From assembly GCA_028095005.1 (NCBI GenBank), contig JAMFTS010000012.1, positions 310,001 to 374,000 of the forward strand: a stretch of DNA of 64,000 bases. Direction: 5' to 3'. Position 1 is the first letter of the stretch, and each line of letters opens with the position of its first letter. A program made the position numbers and the translations under genes. The notes beneath the pieces are model-generated. The model was given only the letters and a program-made list of their open reading frames with translations, had not been told where the DNA came from and did no database searches. The DNA is from Rhynchospora pubera. Its lineage: Eukaryota > Streptophyta > Magnoliopsida > Poales > Cyperaceae. Below are positions 43,867 to 55,900 of the stretch, in pieces.

Positions 43867-46800
43867 CACGGAGGTCCTGTCAAAATTTCAACTCGATCCG
43901 ACGGTCAGATTAAAAATTACATCCATCTTTAAAGTATGTGTGGGACCATATTGGATCATTTTCATTTGCTCCCACCTTTATTATTGGAACTGATAAATTA
44001 CTCTCCCTATGAAAAGTAATTAACCACTTACAATTTTGGATCATTTTCATTTGCTCCTACCTTTATTATTGGGACCATATTGGATAGAAGGGAATGGATG
44101 GGAAGGAAAGAGATAGAAAGTAAAATTTACAATTTTTTTCTGTTTGGATGGATGGGAATCGAAAGAGTAAAATTTTGGCGAGGGGACGAAATTCTCTCTG
44201 ATATTTCCCTTCCTGTTCAAATATTGTCTCCTCCGATTTGGAAGAGAACGGATGGGAAAGAAAAATTACGTATAATACTTTCACCTTATTGACAACCGTA
44301 TCCTTGGGCCTTGGCGATCGAGATAGACAGCCTATTAAATCAACAATTTTCGGATAACATTTTCTTGCAATATATAATGTTGTCTCTTCTTCGTTCCAAG
44401 TATCTTCACTTTTTTTTTTTTGGGTTTTTTAATGTACAGCTCAAAAGTGTGACTCATTTTCTAGTTTTCTCTGGTAAAGTGGCAATTTATAAATATACCT
44501 TGAATGGAAACATATTTCTAAGAGGAATCCAATTTTGTATCAATTGATAAAAAAAATAATTAAACAACTCGTCCAATTTAGATGACCTCACAAACATGAC
44601 CCAAAAAAATTTTCTGGTTTCATTCATTTTTATTCCACCATTGATAAATGTTCTACGTTGCTTAAACCATTATCGTTTTTATGTAATTAGCACACGAATG
44701 TTTGTAACAAATATTATTGTTAATTTTGAGAAAAAATAACCTAAAGAAGGCATGGGTATAATGGTCAGTAGTATCTAATTAGATGATTTTTACCTTTGTT
44801 AAATCAAATCATCCAAACATGAGAATAGAAGGGATGGAAAATTTTTTTTTCTTCCCCTTCATTAATCATCCAAACAAGCAAAAGTAAACTTATTTACCAT
44901 TCCATCCTATCCCTTCCCTTTTCCTCTTATATTTCTCTTCCCTTTTCCTTCTCATCCTTTCAACCAAACACAGTGTAAGATTTAAGAATGATAATTTTCA
45001 TATAAAATACAGAAAATTACAAACATTAAAAAGCCTGATGAGATGATGTTAGCTGTAAAACAACTAACGCTGGACTGCAATTAGCTCTGCGTCCTTGCTG
45101 AGAGAACTAAAAAAAACTAGAGCTCATTTTAAAATAAAATCAATTTAAAAAAGAAATCAAGCCAGAGAACCGCGTGGCAATGATTAATAGGATGCAACAG
45201 AATCATTAACTAGAAAAAACATAGATACAGATACGCTAAGGACCTAGTACCAAATGCTTCTTCTCTACAATCATTTAGCACACTCTGTTATCTATATCTG
45301 GCAGCGTATAAAAAAAATGTACTATTAAATAACTAATACCTTTTTCTGACTATGTATATTTTGCTAACGCCGTCATGCCCCTGACTAAACTTCGTTTATA
45401 TTGTGTCCATAAGGCAATATTTCAAAATTAATTTGAATTGATTTGAGATAGAAAAATACCAATATATTTTTTTAAAAAAAAGTGGGTTTTATCCTACCAC
45501 TATTTCATTGCATAATGAAAAAGCCTTATTACAGAAGTTTGTATCCATCTCAATGACAATGACGCATAGCAGAAGAATACTATATGGATTAGCAACTATT
45601 TTGCAAAGTTCCATAAAGTTTTCAGTCCTTTTTTTTATTGATTACGGAAATGAAAAATAAGGAGAAATATAGAAAGAAAAGGTTGGGATGAGGATTAAAG
45701 GGAAGTAAGTTAAAAATATTTCTTCCCTCATTTTCTCGCGTTTGAATGATTCAATTAAATGAATGCAAAATTATACCTCATTTCTTTTGTGACGTGGTCT
45801 ATATTTTTCAGTATGAATTTTACGATATCAAAAAATTATTTTTTTGTACCGATTAAATATGTGGCCTGTGTATGATACAAGACCGTAAGAATGAACCATA
45901 TACAATCTATTATTATGAATTTTGATACGTCAGAGATATAAATTTATACAGAATAAAACATAATGAACAAAATTTAAGTTTACATTAGATATGATTCACA
46001 GTTTTTAATCAAAATTTTACGCACGAGCATGATGCATCAAAAACCATGCGAATAACGAAACAAAATATAATGATATGCTGTTGCCTGTTGGCCATTATTA
46101 GCACGGATAAATATAGCTACTGCACTACAGTGGTTCTCAAGAGCCGTCTGATTGAATCATAACGGTTAAAATTTACGGGCTGTATGGATCCGATTCAACT
46201 TATTTTATTGAACTTATTTGTTTGAATATGCATATAAAATTATGAGCAAGAGATGACAATACTTATTTGTTTGTAAGTGTTCAATTTGATTGTCTATATA
46301 TTTATCTTCTCTATCTTATGTGTTCACTTTGTGTTTAACGATGACAAGTGATGGCAAAAGGCAGTTATCATTTCTGAAATTAAGCCTAATTATTTGTATT
46401 ATGGACGTGGGCACGTGGCTCAGCAATCAAGTAAGTTCCGGCCCATAGATGAACAAGACCAACAATCAAATTGAAGAAGCCCAAAAAGAGACAAAACCGG
46501 ACAAGGCCTTAAAAGGCCTGAGAGACCGACCCGGGTAGGAAAGTGGGGCCCACTTGTCAGACTATTGGATCTGGGTTTAAACTTGCTTGCGGGTTTCGGG
46601 GATCAAATATGAACCCACGAATAAAAATTGAATTTGGTTCAATTATTTCACAGATCTGACCCGTAAAAATCGGCCATGAATCGAAATTTACTATTTTCTT
46701 TTACACTTTAGTCCAAATAACAGAACATTTCACTGATTGATCCAAAATTAGTTCAATTAAATTTACGAATAAGTCCCTGAAATCAAGTTTTAATTACTAA

Positions 46801-48341
46801 TCAGTCCTTATGAGCCTAAAGGCTTGTACAGTGCATGTACCAGCTCTCGGTACCAGATTAGAGAGCAAAGTAATCACATGAGACAGAATAAAGGAAATTT
46901 AGCCGAATAATAAGCATTTGCAACTTAACAATTCTTCTCACATTTAACTAATCAATCAATACAATAGATCAAGCCAACTGTGTGCACTTGCAAGAACAGA
47001 TTACAACAATCCATAGCCCAAATGAGCATTTAAATTCTATCAAGCAAGTAAACACACAGTTCAGAGATCAATCGAGTGCACACAAATACAAATTGGAATG
47101 ACACAAGCACAAGAGAAAAGGAAGAGAGAAACCAAACCAAGTTAATTCCAAAAGAGGAGAGGGGTTCTCTCTGTGAATCGACTAGGAACCAGAGATTTCA
47201 ATACCCTACCGGCACTCATACCGGCCAGATGACGAAATCAGGTATTTCTTGGTATTTTCCGAAATTTCCCAGTATTGTATCTCACAATACCGGATATAGC
47301 CGTTTCAGTCACTGTTTCGGTATCCGGTATTACCAGAATTTTCCGGTAACCGGTAGGGTGTTTTGTTGGGTTCGAGTGTGACAGAGTGCTCCACTAGACC
47401 ACTACATAATTTGTCTAAAGATACTTAGACCAACCAATCTGGTATTAAAATTTGAAAATCTCGACTTTTTTTAAGTCAATTTAAGATTTCCAATTCGATC
47501 TATATTATAATATTTTGTAAAATCAAACTTACATCTTAAACATATTTTTTGTACTACGATTCTTGACAAACATAAAATTATCGGTTTCAGAAATTCTAGA
47601 CTAAACAATAGAAATCGTCTTATAAGATATTCAAAGAATTAGTTAAGAAAAAGGTATTTTAATTTCCTACAAATTTTTAATAGGCTGATCATATTGAGCT
47701 ACTTGAATTGACCATTGGAACCTTCAAAAAACAAAACTTGGAGTCGTGGTACCGATCAATGGAGTAACTATAAGCGTATCAATTAAAAATATTGTATTTC
47801 ATGACAACTAAAAAGTGATGAACTGTGTTAACTAGTAACCTAAGAAATTATCTAATTTCTAGTCCTTCAAATTTCGAAAGCTAAACGAATCTCCAAAAGA
47901 ACAATATTAAATATTTTTCTTTCATTATTATACTTTGACAAATGAAATATTTCATAACCATAATTAACAATATTATTCATATCAAGTCAATAAGTTTTAG
48001 AACAAGAAAGTAAATTCCCGATGAATTAGTTGACAGACATATGTCTACCAATTTATATAGAATTTGAAAATTGTTTGATAATGTAACAAGTATGGTTAAA
48101 CCGGTGGTTTACAACAATAAAATACTTGATAACTGTTAAATATCAAATCTCCTCTTATATATAGATACGATATATTTCAAACGTAGTACATGTCCAAAAA
48201 ATCAGCCAATTTAAAAAAATTTCCAGAATTAGTTGGTCTCATGTGCTGCAAGTTATACAACTAAATTGAATAATAAAATTTTAAAATTCTTTCTATTATT
48301 TAATTAATTCATCGGATCAAATTTTTAATTGTCATATTCTT
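43867..48341. other. Intergenic DNA
   Basis: 4.5 kb without a supported gene. An 85-bp direct repeat (GGATCATTTTCATTTGCTCC at about 43953 and 44038). 44080-44980 has purine-rich then pyrimidine-rich segments and a right end CCAAACACAGTG, suggestive of a decayed MITE. A CCCTACCGG inverted repeat at 47202-47359 is listed separately. Confidence 0.5.
47202..47359. repeat. Short inverted-repeat element (possible hAT-type MITE)
   Basis: Starts TACCCTACCGG and ends CCGGTAGGGTG, with further CCGG/TACCGG motifs in inverted arrangement inside. No clear target duplication, so class is uncertain. Confidence 0.4.
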
Positions 48342-48346
48342 AGCTC

Positions 48347-49939
48347 TGATATCTCTTATTTATATATACATTTTGACTATACTTGGCACCAAAATACTAC
48401 CCAAACCAATGATATTCACTGTATTTTTACATTTTATTTGGCAAGATTGGATACTGCCGTGGAATTTGATTTGTTTTGCAGGAACTTGGTGGATTAGGCA
48501 TAATTATCACATAAAAAGGTGGATTTTGGAGAAACAAATGACTGAATAGAATCCATAGCACTGTATAGATCATCCTAAGCTTTCCAACGATCTTTGAATC
48601 ACCTCAATCGGAGTCTGGATGAAGAAATTATGGGCAAAATACTATGAGTGCTTGATTCTGGAATTTCGGTCCGAAATGTACGGATTTCGTTCCGAAATCC
48701 ATGTATGGAAAGTGAATTTTGGCAAGTTTCGGAGAAGGAAAGGAGATCTATTGCCCTAGCCGCCACCTAGACTTTCCCTTGGTGTATTTAAGCACCAATT
48801 TCGACCAGAGAGGGGAGACCACCTTCCATAGCATATTTTCCACCTTTCCACCACCGTTTTCACGCCGATCTCGCGCCGAAAGGCGTGGGATTCCACCTCT
48901 CATAGCGGAGCACGACCATGGCAGCAATCTTGGAGCGATTCTGGACGCGACAGCGGTAGAACCGATCCAACCACGACTTCGGACGATCAATATCTTGAGT
49001 TAGAAGCGATATTTGGTTTATTCGTTCCTTTTCTCTTGATATTTTGATTTGATGGAGTTTGTATCTTATTTTTCTTGCATGTTAGGCTAGCTAATGATGT
49101 CTTAGGTGTAGTTAGTAGATTAGTTTAGTATTTTGTGATAACTTGATTGCTTTATATTATGATATGTGATATGTTTTGTTGAGAATTATATCTTGCTTGG
49201 TTAATTTAATTATTTGTTTGATTGTTTACCTATTGATGAACTGTAGCATCATTAGGGCATTAAACTAGAACAAATAATTGATTAGTTAAGTATATGAGGT
49301 AAGCCAATCGCTCGAAAGAGGAGGTTAGTTCACGACCGAAAGGTGTAACTTTTACTAATCCGACAGGACTTTAAATACCTCTAGAAATCCAACTAAACAT
49401 ACTTAAATAGCTAAATCAGAACGAAAGTATAGGTTTAGTTGTTTATGTGGCAAAAACCGAGTTCCAAGTCAAGTCAGAACCGAAATCGCGACAGCTGAGG
49501 TTAGGACTTAGGTCTGGTCGTCCAGTAGCCTTTACATAGTATTGTGTAAAGACATCAAGTCAGAACAGAAGGTCTAAAGCAAGTTTTGGACCGAAACAGT
49601 ATCCATTTCGGTCCGAAATGTGCCTCTGTCTCGATGAAAGTCGTAGACCGAGGTGCTTTAGAGCTAAACTAATTGAACACGAAATCCTAGGACATCCTTG
49701 CATTTATTTAGAGTCCAAAAAAATACCAAAAATAATTTATTTAATTGCACTTTAGATAATTGTATTTCTAAATCATAAAACTCCAAAAAATTAATTTTCT
49801 AGCTTTCGTGAGGAAGTAAAGTCTAGTAATCAGTTATACTGTCCCTTGGATTCAACCCTAAAGCTTAACTAAAACGACTAGTGAGGTTAGCTCTAGGTTA
49901 TAAATTTATTTGATATCCTAGGTTCAAAATCCTTCATCA
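48347..49939 (+). repeat. Solo LTR of the element B family
   Basis: 1593 bp from TGATATCTC to CCTTCATCA, similar along its length to the element B LTRs but in plus orientation and clearly more diverged. Perfect target duplication AGCTC at 48342-48346 and 49940-49944. Both palindrome pairs are kept at matching places: centres 48670/48691 and 49590/49612. Formed by recombination between the two LTRs of a former full element. Confidence 0.92.
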
Positions 49940-49944
49940 AGCTC

Positions 49945-51780
49945 AACTATTCCATATTTTCTGATTATGCTCTGCACGGCTGCACTTAGGTAATGATGAA
50001 TAAAATATTTCAAAGAGCTAAGTTAGATAGACAATATGTGAACATTGCATTTAAAATATGAAAAATGATAAACTTTTTTAACGTGCACTATGTTCATTGA
50101 ACGGTCCCGCCTCCTAAACAGATTTGGTACGAATTCACATCCTCTGCCGCGTGCTGCTGGCCGCACTTTTTATCTCAACCGTCTGATCTAATCTGAATGG
50201 CCCCTAAAAAATACCGGATTGATAGGCTCGAAAAAAACTGAACCGTCCAGATCAGATCTGACGGCTCATATGAAAAGTGCGGCTGTGCCGCGCGGCAGAG
50301 GATACGGCTCCGATTTGGTACTAGTATTGTAGGGTCATTTAACGGTATTAAATAAAGTTAAAAGTAAAAATATAAATAAAGTCACTTTGATGTATGGTGT
50401 TTCCAAGTAAAAAGATCAATAAAATAACTAAATTATTCTCATGTCCATTATTAGCAAGTGAAATCTCAAGAGATAAACTATAACTTGTATTAAGAAATTT
50501 GGTCTATTAACTAACTGCATTTAAGAAATTGCTTCAGTTTTATTCCACTATACTTCACTCTTTATTTTCAGACTCCATTAATTAATTAATGAAAGTTGTT
50601 TCAAGTTTATTCCGCTTTACTTCACTCTAATAATTTTCGCCATTGGTGAATTAAAAAATGACATAAATACTTCACGCTTTGTAAAAGCAGCAAGTGCGTA
50701 ATATAAGAATCAGAATGAGAATTTTCTTCTTTAACGACGTTAACGTATAAGCAAAGTTTTAGGTCGGCCGAAAATTGCCTTAATGAGAGCAAATTACCAA
50801 TTGGTACAAATTGGTGCAGTATAAGTTATTTGAAAATATTTCCCCCGATAATCAATTACCTTTTGTCTTCATGAGGAAATATGCGGCATTTTATTTTATA
50901 TTCAAATTTGAACTTCTAAAATTAGACTGCTTTATATAGTGTACTTACTCAAATCTAATTAGAAATAAGGTTTGTGTTCTACATAAGTTTTGTAAATTTA
51001 AGTGCTTGTTTTATACTCTTCTCTTGATTAGTGAACAAATTTAGTTAAATATGATAGATTTATTCCATGTTCATATTTTAGTCTATTGATCAAATATCAA
51101 ATAAACTCTAAAATTTATAAACATATATAAAAATACATCGGTTGTTAAATTGAATAAGATCAACGGTTTGATTCGATATTTGAATTTTATATTTTGAAAA
51201 AAATAATAAAAAATGAGTTTGGGCTTTTGGGGTATCTAAATGGTAGACATTGAAACCCTCCTCTTTTTTGCAATAGTCTCTCTTTCTATATGTATATGTG
51301 TGTCAGTGTGTGTATTCATATACTTCAATTTTTGGTGGTTTTTTTCACTCTTATTGATTAAATGGTTAGTAATTCTTGGAGTAAAATAATACAATTAAAA
51401 AATGTTAGATTTAATTATACTATCATTCTAATATGATTATACGAACATAAAAAATAGGGTAAGTGACTTTAGTTTTATTAGAATTAAAACTGGAAAGATA
51501 AATATTAAGAAATTATCAACATCAGCCAACTTACAAAATCTGTAGATCGACAAAAATAAAGTCGAGATATTTTATTTTTCTCGTATGTATATATACACCA
51601 AGGTGGCATAATCATATTTAACGGTTTTAATATCGTTTTATAAATTTAAAATTTTGAATTTTTTAAATAAAGACAAAATTTCATTCCAAAAACATAAAAA
51701 AGGCATATCGACCTCCGCGTATATACGAGTCGGAAAATTAAAAAAGGAAAGAACGGGAGGAGTTAATTTACGTGTTTTTC
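49945..51780. other. Intergenic DNA upstream of the ALY gene
   Basis: AT-rich; contains one small Mutator-like MITE (separate entry). The last few hundred bases are expected to contain the promoter of the ALY gene; a TATATATAC at about 51588 is a weak TATA candidate. Confidence 0.45.
50131..50311. mobile_element. Mutator-like MITE, 181 bp
   Basis: Inverted arms around ATCCTCTGCCGCG at the left and CGCGGCAGAGGAT at the right, each followed inwards by a GCCGCACTTTT-type segment, and flanked by a direct GATTTGGTAC (50121-50130, 50312-50321). A duplication of 9-10 bp indicates Mutator-type insertion. The arms would fold into a long hairpin. Confidence 0.75.
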
Positions 51781-52921
51781 AGGGTTGGTTTCGTACTTGT
51801 TCCATTCCAGTGTTTCGATCGCGGGAGAGAGGAGATTAGAAGCTACAAAGAAAAGAAACAAAAGGAAAAAGAAAGAGAGAGGGAAAAGAAAACCCACAAA
51901 AAGGGAAGAGAAAAAAAAAAAGGAAAAAGGAAGGAAGAAATCGAACCCATTCGCGCCTCCCAAATCTTCCAATCGAACTTCCTCTCCATCTCCTTCCAAG
52001 CGCTTGCGCAAATTCTTGGGTAAGGCACCTCAATCGTTGTGGAGATTCTCACCTAAGTTCTTTACCTAATGGAATTTGGTGTTTCAGATCTAGTTCGGTG
52101 CATCTTCTTTCTGAAATCTTGCTTTGTTTGGGTTTTCTTTGATTGGTTGTTTTCGAAATTTCAATTTGGGTTGGTGAATTGAATTTTTTGGCGATGGTTT
52201 AAATTTTCTTTTTAAGTGTGTAATTGATAGTGGGTTAATGCTATTTCGCATGTGAATGATATTGGAATTAGAGCGGCTCTAGAATTTGTGGGATCAACTT
52301 AGATTTACTTTTCTTGCATTTAGACCGAATCAATAGCTACTTTTCCAGATTTTGCCAAAACCCTTGAAACTCTTGTAATCTTCTTGTAATTCATTTTGTA
52401 TAGGGTAGTGCGAATCAATAGCTGCTTGCTTTTTCATTAATAGAAGAAAGCAAAGTTTTTGAATTGAATCTCCTTCCGTGAGTTAATAGATTGGTTGATT
52501 GATAGCATGCATACCCTTTCTCTCTCCCAGTCTTCCCTGTTTCTTTCCCAATCCACTATTCTCTCCCCATTTTCTCAATTTCTCCTTTGCTTCCCATTTT
52601 CACTTCCCCATAGCCTTACTCTCCCATTTTTCTTTGAATTGTCTTACTCCTACAATTTTTTATTGGTATGTGAGCTGAAAGGGTAATGCGAACGGATGTT
52701 ATGTGTGCCAATGTGGCGATTCCCATCCGATTTTGCCTGGATTCAATTAATTTTTCGCCTTATTTCAACATTCAGTCCGATTCCACTCCAAACCGCCAAA
52801 AGTTGGGCGGGTTGAATCCGATTCTATGAACCATACTCTTATTCATTTATTCTTAGTTACCTATTTTTACTGCATTCTCATTTTTTTATCCTCTGATATA
52901 TTCCAGTAAAGGCATATCGTC
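51780..52921 (+). other. 5' UTR of the ALY gene with leader intron
   Basis: GA-rich leader (51825-51945) followed by pyrimidine-rich sequence, then a donor CTTGG|GTAAGG with exon end at 52019. The acceptor TTCCAG at 52901-52906 gives a second UTR piece 52907-52921 before the ATG. The leader intron is thus about 887 bp. The transcript start is estimated from the start of the GA-rich part. 5'-UTR introns often support expression in plants. Confidence 0.6.
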
Positions 52922-55900
52922 ATGGCATCTACAAGGAAGGGAAGAAAAGTGCATAAAAAGTTTGCTAAGGTTAATGAAGACTGGGCTGAAAAGGAAGGGC
53001 CTAGTACAGCTAACAAAGGCAAAAATAAGGTATAGTTAATCCTACACATTTTAATTTAATTTTCTATTACACTTTTAAGCATAGAATCTCGGGCCATTTA
53101 CTATGAGTTCTTTTTTTCCCCTTTTACTGAAGCATGAGTTTTAATTCCTCTAATGCTTGAGAACTGAGGCAGACAGTCTCGCAATTCATGGTGTAGATGA
53201 CTTTTCTGGATGATTTCTTTTCACACTTTATTTCAAACTAACCAATGCCATTGTAGCAACCCAATTCAAAAGTTGCATCTTTCAACATTTTGGTTATTAG
53301 CTTTTGTCAAAAAACAGCTTTACTATGTTCATTGCTCTTTTGTCATCTATCATACAATATGCTTATAACCTGATCATTTCAATTATTAGACATTCTTCTT
53401 ACTTGTTTATTATGTTTTGGTCTAATAATTGCAGAAAAGGAAATTAGTTGACCTGCTAGGTCCCCAGTGGAGCAAAGAAAAGCTTGAGCGTTTTTATGAT
53501 GCCTACCGGAAATATGGAAAAGACTGGAAAAAGGTCCTCATTTTTAGCACTACACTTATCTGTTTTATTTGTAATTTATTTTGTCAAATGGATTTTGGAT
53601 GTACTAGGGTTGTTTGATTGATGCTTTCTTTTCTATCTTTTGATTGTTAGGTGTCTGGATCAGTACGTAACAGGACTGCAGATATGGCGGAAGCACTTTA
53701 CAACATGAATCGGGTAAGCTTTGAGCTAAGATCTGCACTATCTTCAAAGAAAATATGAACCCCATGTATTAAATTTTTATTTGATTGCTAAAAAGGTAGG
53801 TGCATTTTACAGGCATATCTTTCACTCCCAGAAGGAGCAGCTACAGCTGCTGGACTGATTGCAATGATGACTGATCACTATAGTAATTTGGTAATCTTTT
53901 ACTTGCTTTCTAATTATCTCACATTATCATAGGAAAAGAACTAAAATGAAAAATTGTGTTTACTTTACAGGAGGGAAGCAACAGTGAAAATGAAGATAAT
54001 GAGTTACTAAAGATGGGACCTACAAGGCCACCACCAAAGCGTGGGAAGGGTAAACAAAAGACAGAATCTAAGGCTTCAAAGTCACGATTTCCTGACCTTC
54101 TTTCTTATGAGCCTGCTTCGTCTAGCTTTGCTGCCTTGTCAGCAATAAAGAAGAAACGCTCTGGAGGTGAATATTTTGTTTTTTCCTCTGAAAGGGCAAT
54201 TTTCCTATCCTATTTCTAGTAGGGTTGTTTTGGAAAAGATGGCTAACGTTTTGTTATTTGGTTACCACATTCCAATAGTTCCTGAGATTGTTAATAGCAA
54301 GCAGTATGCTAGAGGGTGCCGGCAGCTATCACCTGACTGTTATTCTTACTGTTACGTTGATGGCATATTCTGCTAAAATTATTTCATGAATTCTTTTGGA
54401 ATATTTGCTTGTTATTTGCAATTATGGTCAAACTGAATGTCATCTGCAAAAAAGGAAACCTACTTTCAAGTTTCTGTTATATAATGGTGGAGAAACCTAC
54501 TTACAGGCACCAGACCTCGTGCTGTTGGAAAAAGGACACCTAGGGTTGCTGTTGCGAGCATCCAAAACAGAGCTAACAACAGACTTGGCTCTCGTAGTGC
54601 AACAGTAAAACATGAAGATGATGAAGGGGCCCACGTGGCAGCAATGGCTCTGGCTGAAGTTTTCCAAAGAGGTGGCTCCCCGCAAGTTTCTCACACCCCC
54701 TCTAAATATGCTGCTACTATTAAGGCTGGTGATAAGAAGGTAAATTGTCCTTTTCTTTTAATCCTATTTAAGCATCCTCATTTAGTCATTTTCCTATGGA
54801 GCAAGATATTTGGGCCAAATGGTTGCTGGTCAAGGTAGCGAAATCACGGTGGATTTCAGATTCTGTTAAATATCAGTGGATTACTATGATTCTTTCTTCT
54901 TCCTGGTTGTTTTGATTGCTCTTTCCACAAAAGTTAATGGAAGCTACTGTGCTGAATGCTTCATATCAATGTATTAAGTATCATGTTCAGTGCTTCTTTT
55001 GTCCATTGAACTGTTTCATGTTTGTTTTCTCCTTCTAGTATAAATTTTCTCAGCTACTTGTTTCTTAAATAAAATTCCAGAATGCAGAGTCAGAGAGGGA
55101 CAGTTCAAAAGCAGTTGCATTTCATGCAGAGGGAGAAGGGAGCCTTGGGAGCAGAGAGGCTGAAAATGAGGCGTCCCATAAAGGTCCTTACACTCCTGGA
55201 AAGGGTGTTGCTGCGGTTGGCAGTAAAACACCCAAATCGAAGAAGTCTCAAAAGAAAAAACAGAAGGGTATAACTCCAAACAGGGAAGATGACAAGGAAG
55301 CATGCAGCGGCACTGAAGAAGGGCATCATAGTAGTAGTGGGAAGGGGCTCAAGGATGCTGATGAAGGGGATGCTAAATCTCCTTGGGCTTCTACCTCTTC
55401 TCGGAAGAGAAGTCGACAGCTCTTCTTTGAAGGTACATTTACTATTAAATCATTATTTGGTTTTATGTATTTATTTGCTTCATTGTATGGAAAGTAGATA
55501 CAACTGGTTTTTTTAACCTATGTTGGAAATTTGTTAAAAGTCTAAAACATTTTCCAGATTCTCTGGTAAATTTCTAAATAAAGGATTCAGCTTAACATGA
55601 GTTAAATGGTGATTCTGCCTTTTTAGTGAGTATTCCATTACAGAAGTGACCAGCAGTAGGGTTGCTATTGCATATAACATTGCATATTTTATTCTGTCGG
55701 ACTTCCTTTATGCTTGACATATTCATACTTTAGTTTCAGATGATGAAGCTGGTGCATTGTCCGCCCTTCATACATTGGCAGATCTCTCAGTGAATATTTT
55801 GCAACCTACTCCAATTGCTGAATCAGGTTCAGAGTTCACTTACTATCTTGCATTTAAAAGATATTTTATAGCAATAGGCAATCATACTCACTGTTTTCTT

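Noticed and set aside
44060..44990. MITE with GTTTGG-type termini
   Set aside because: The right end (CCAAACACAGTG) is suggestive, but I could not find a matching left terminus or target duplication.
51763..52069. Lys/Glu-rich and Phe-rich open frames at the ALY leader
   Set aside because: Produced by the GA-rich 5' UTR on either strand; the spliced gene uses ATG 52922.
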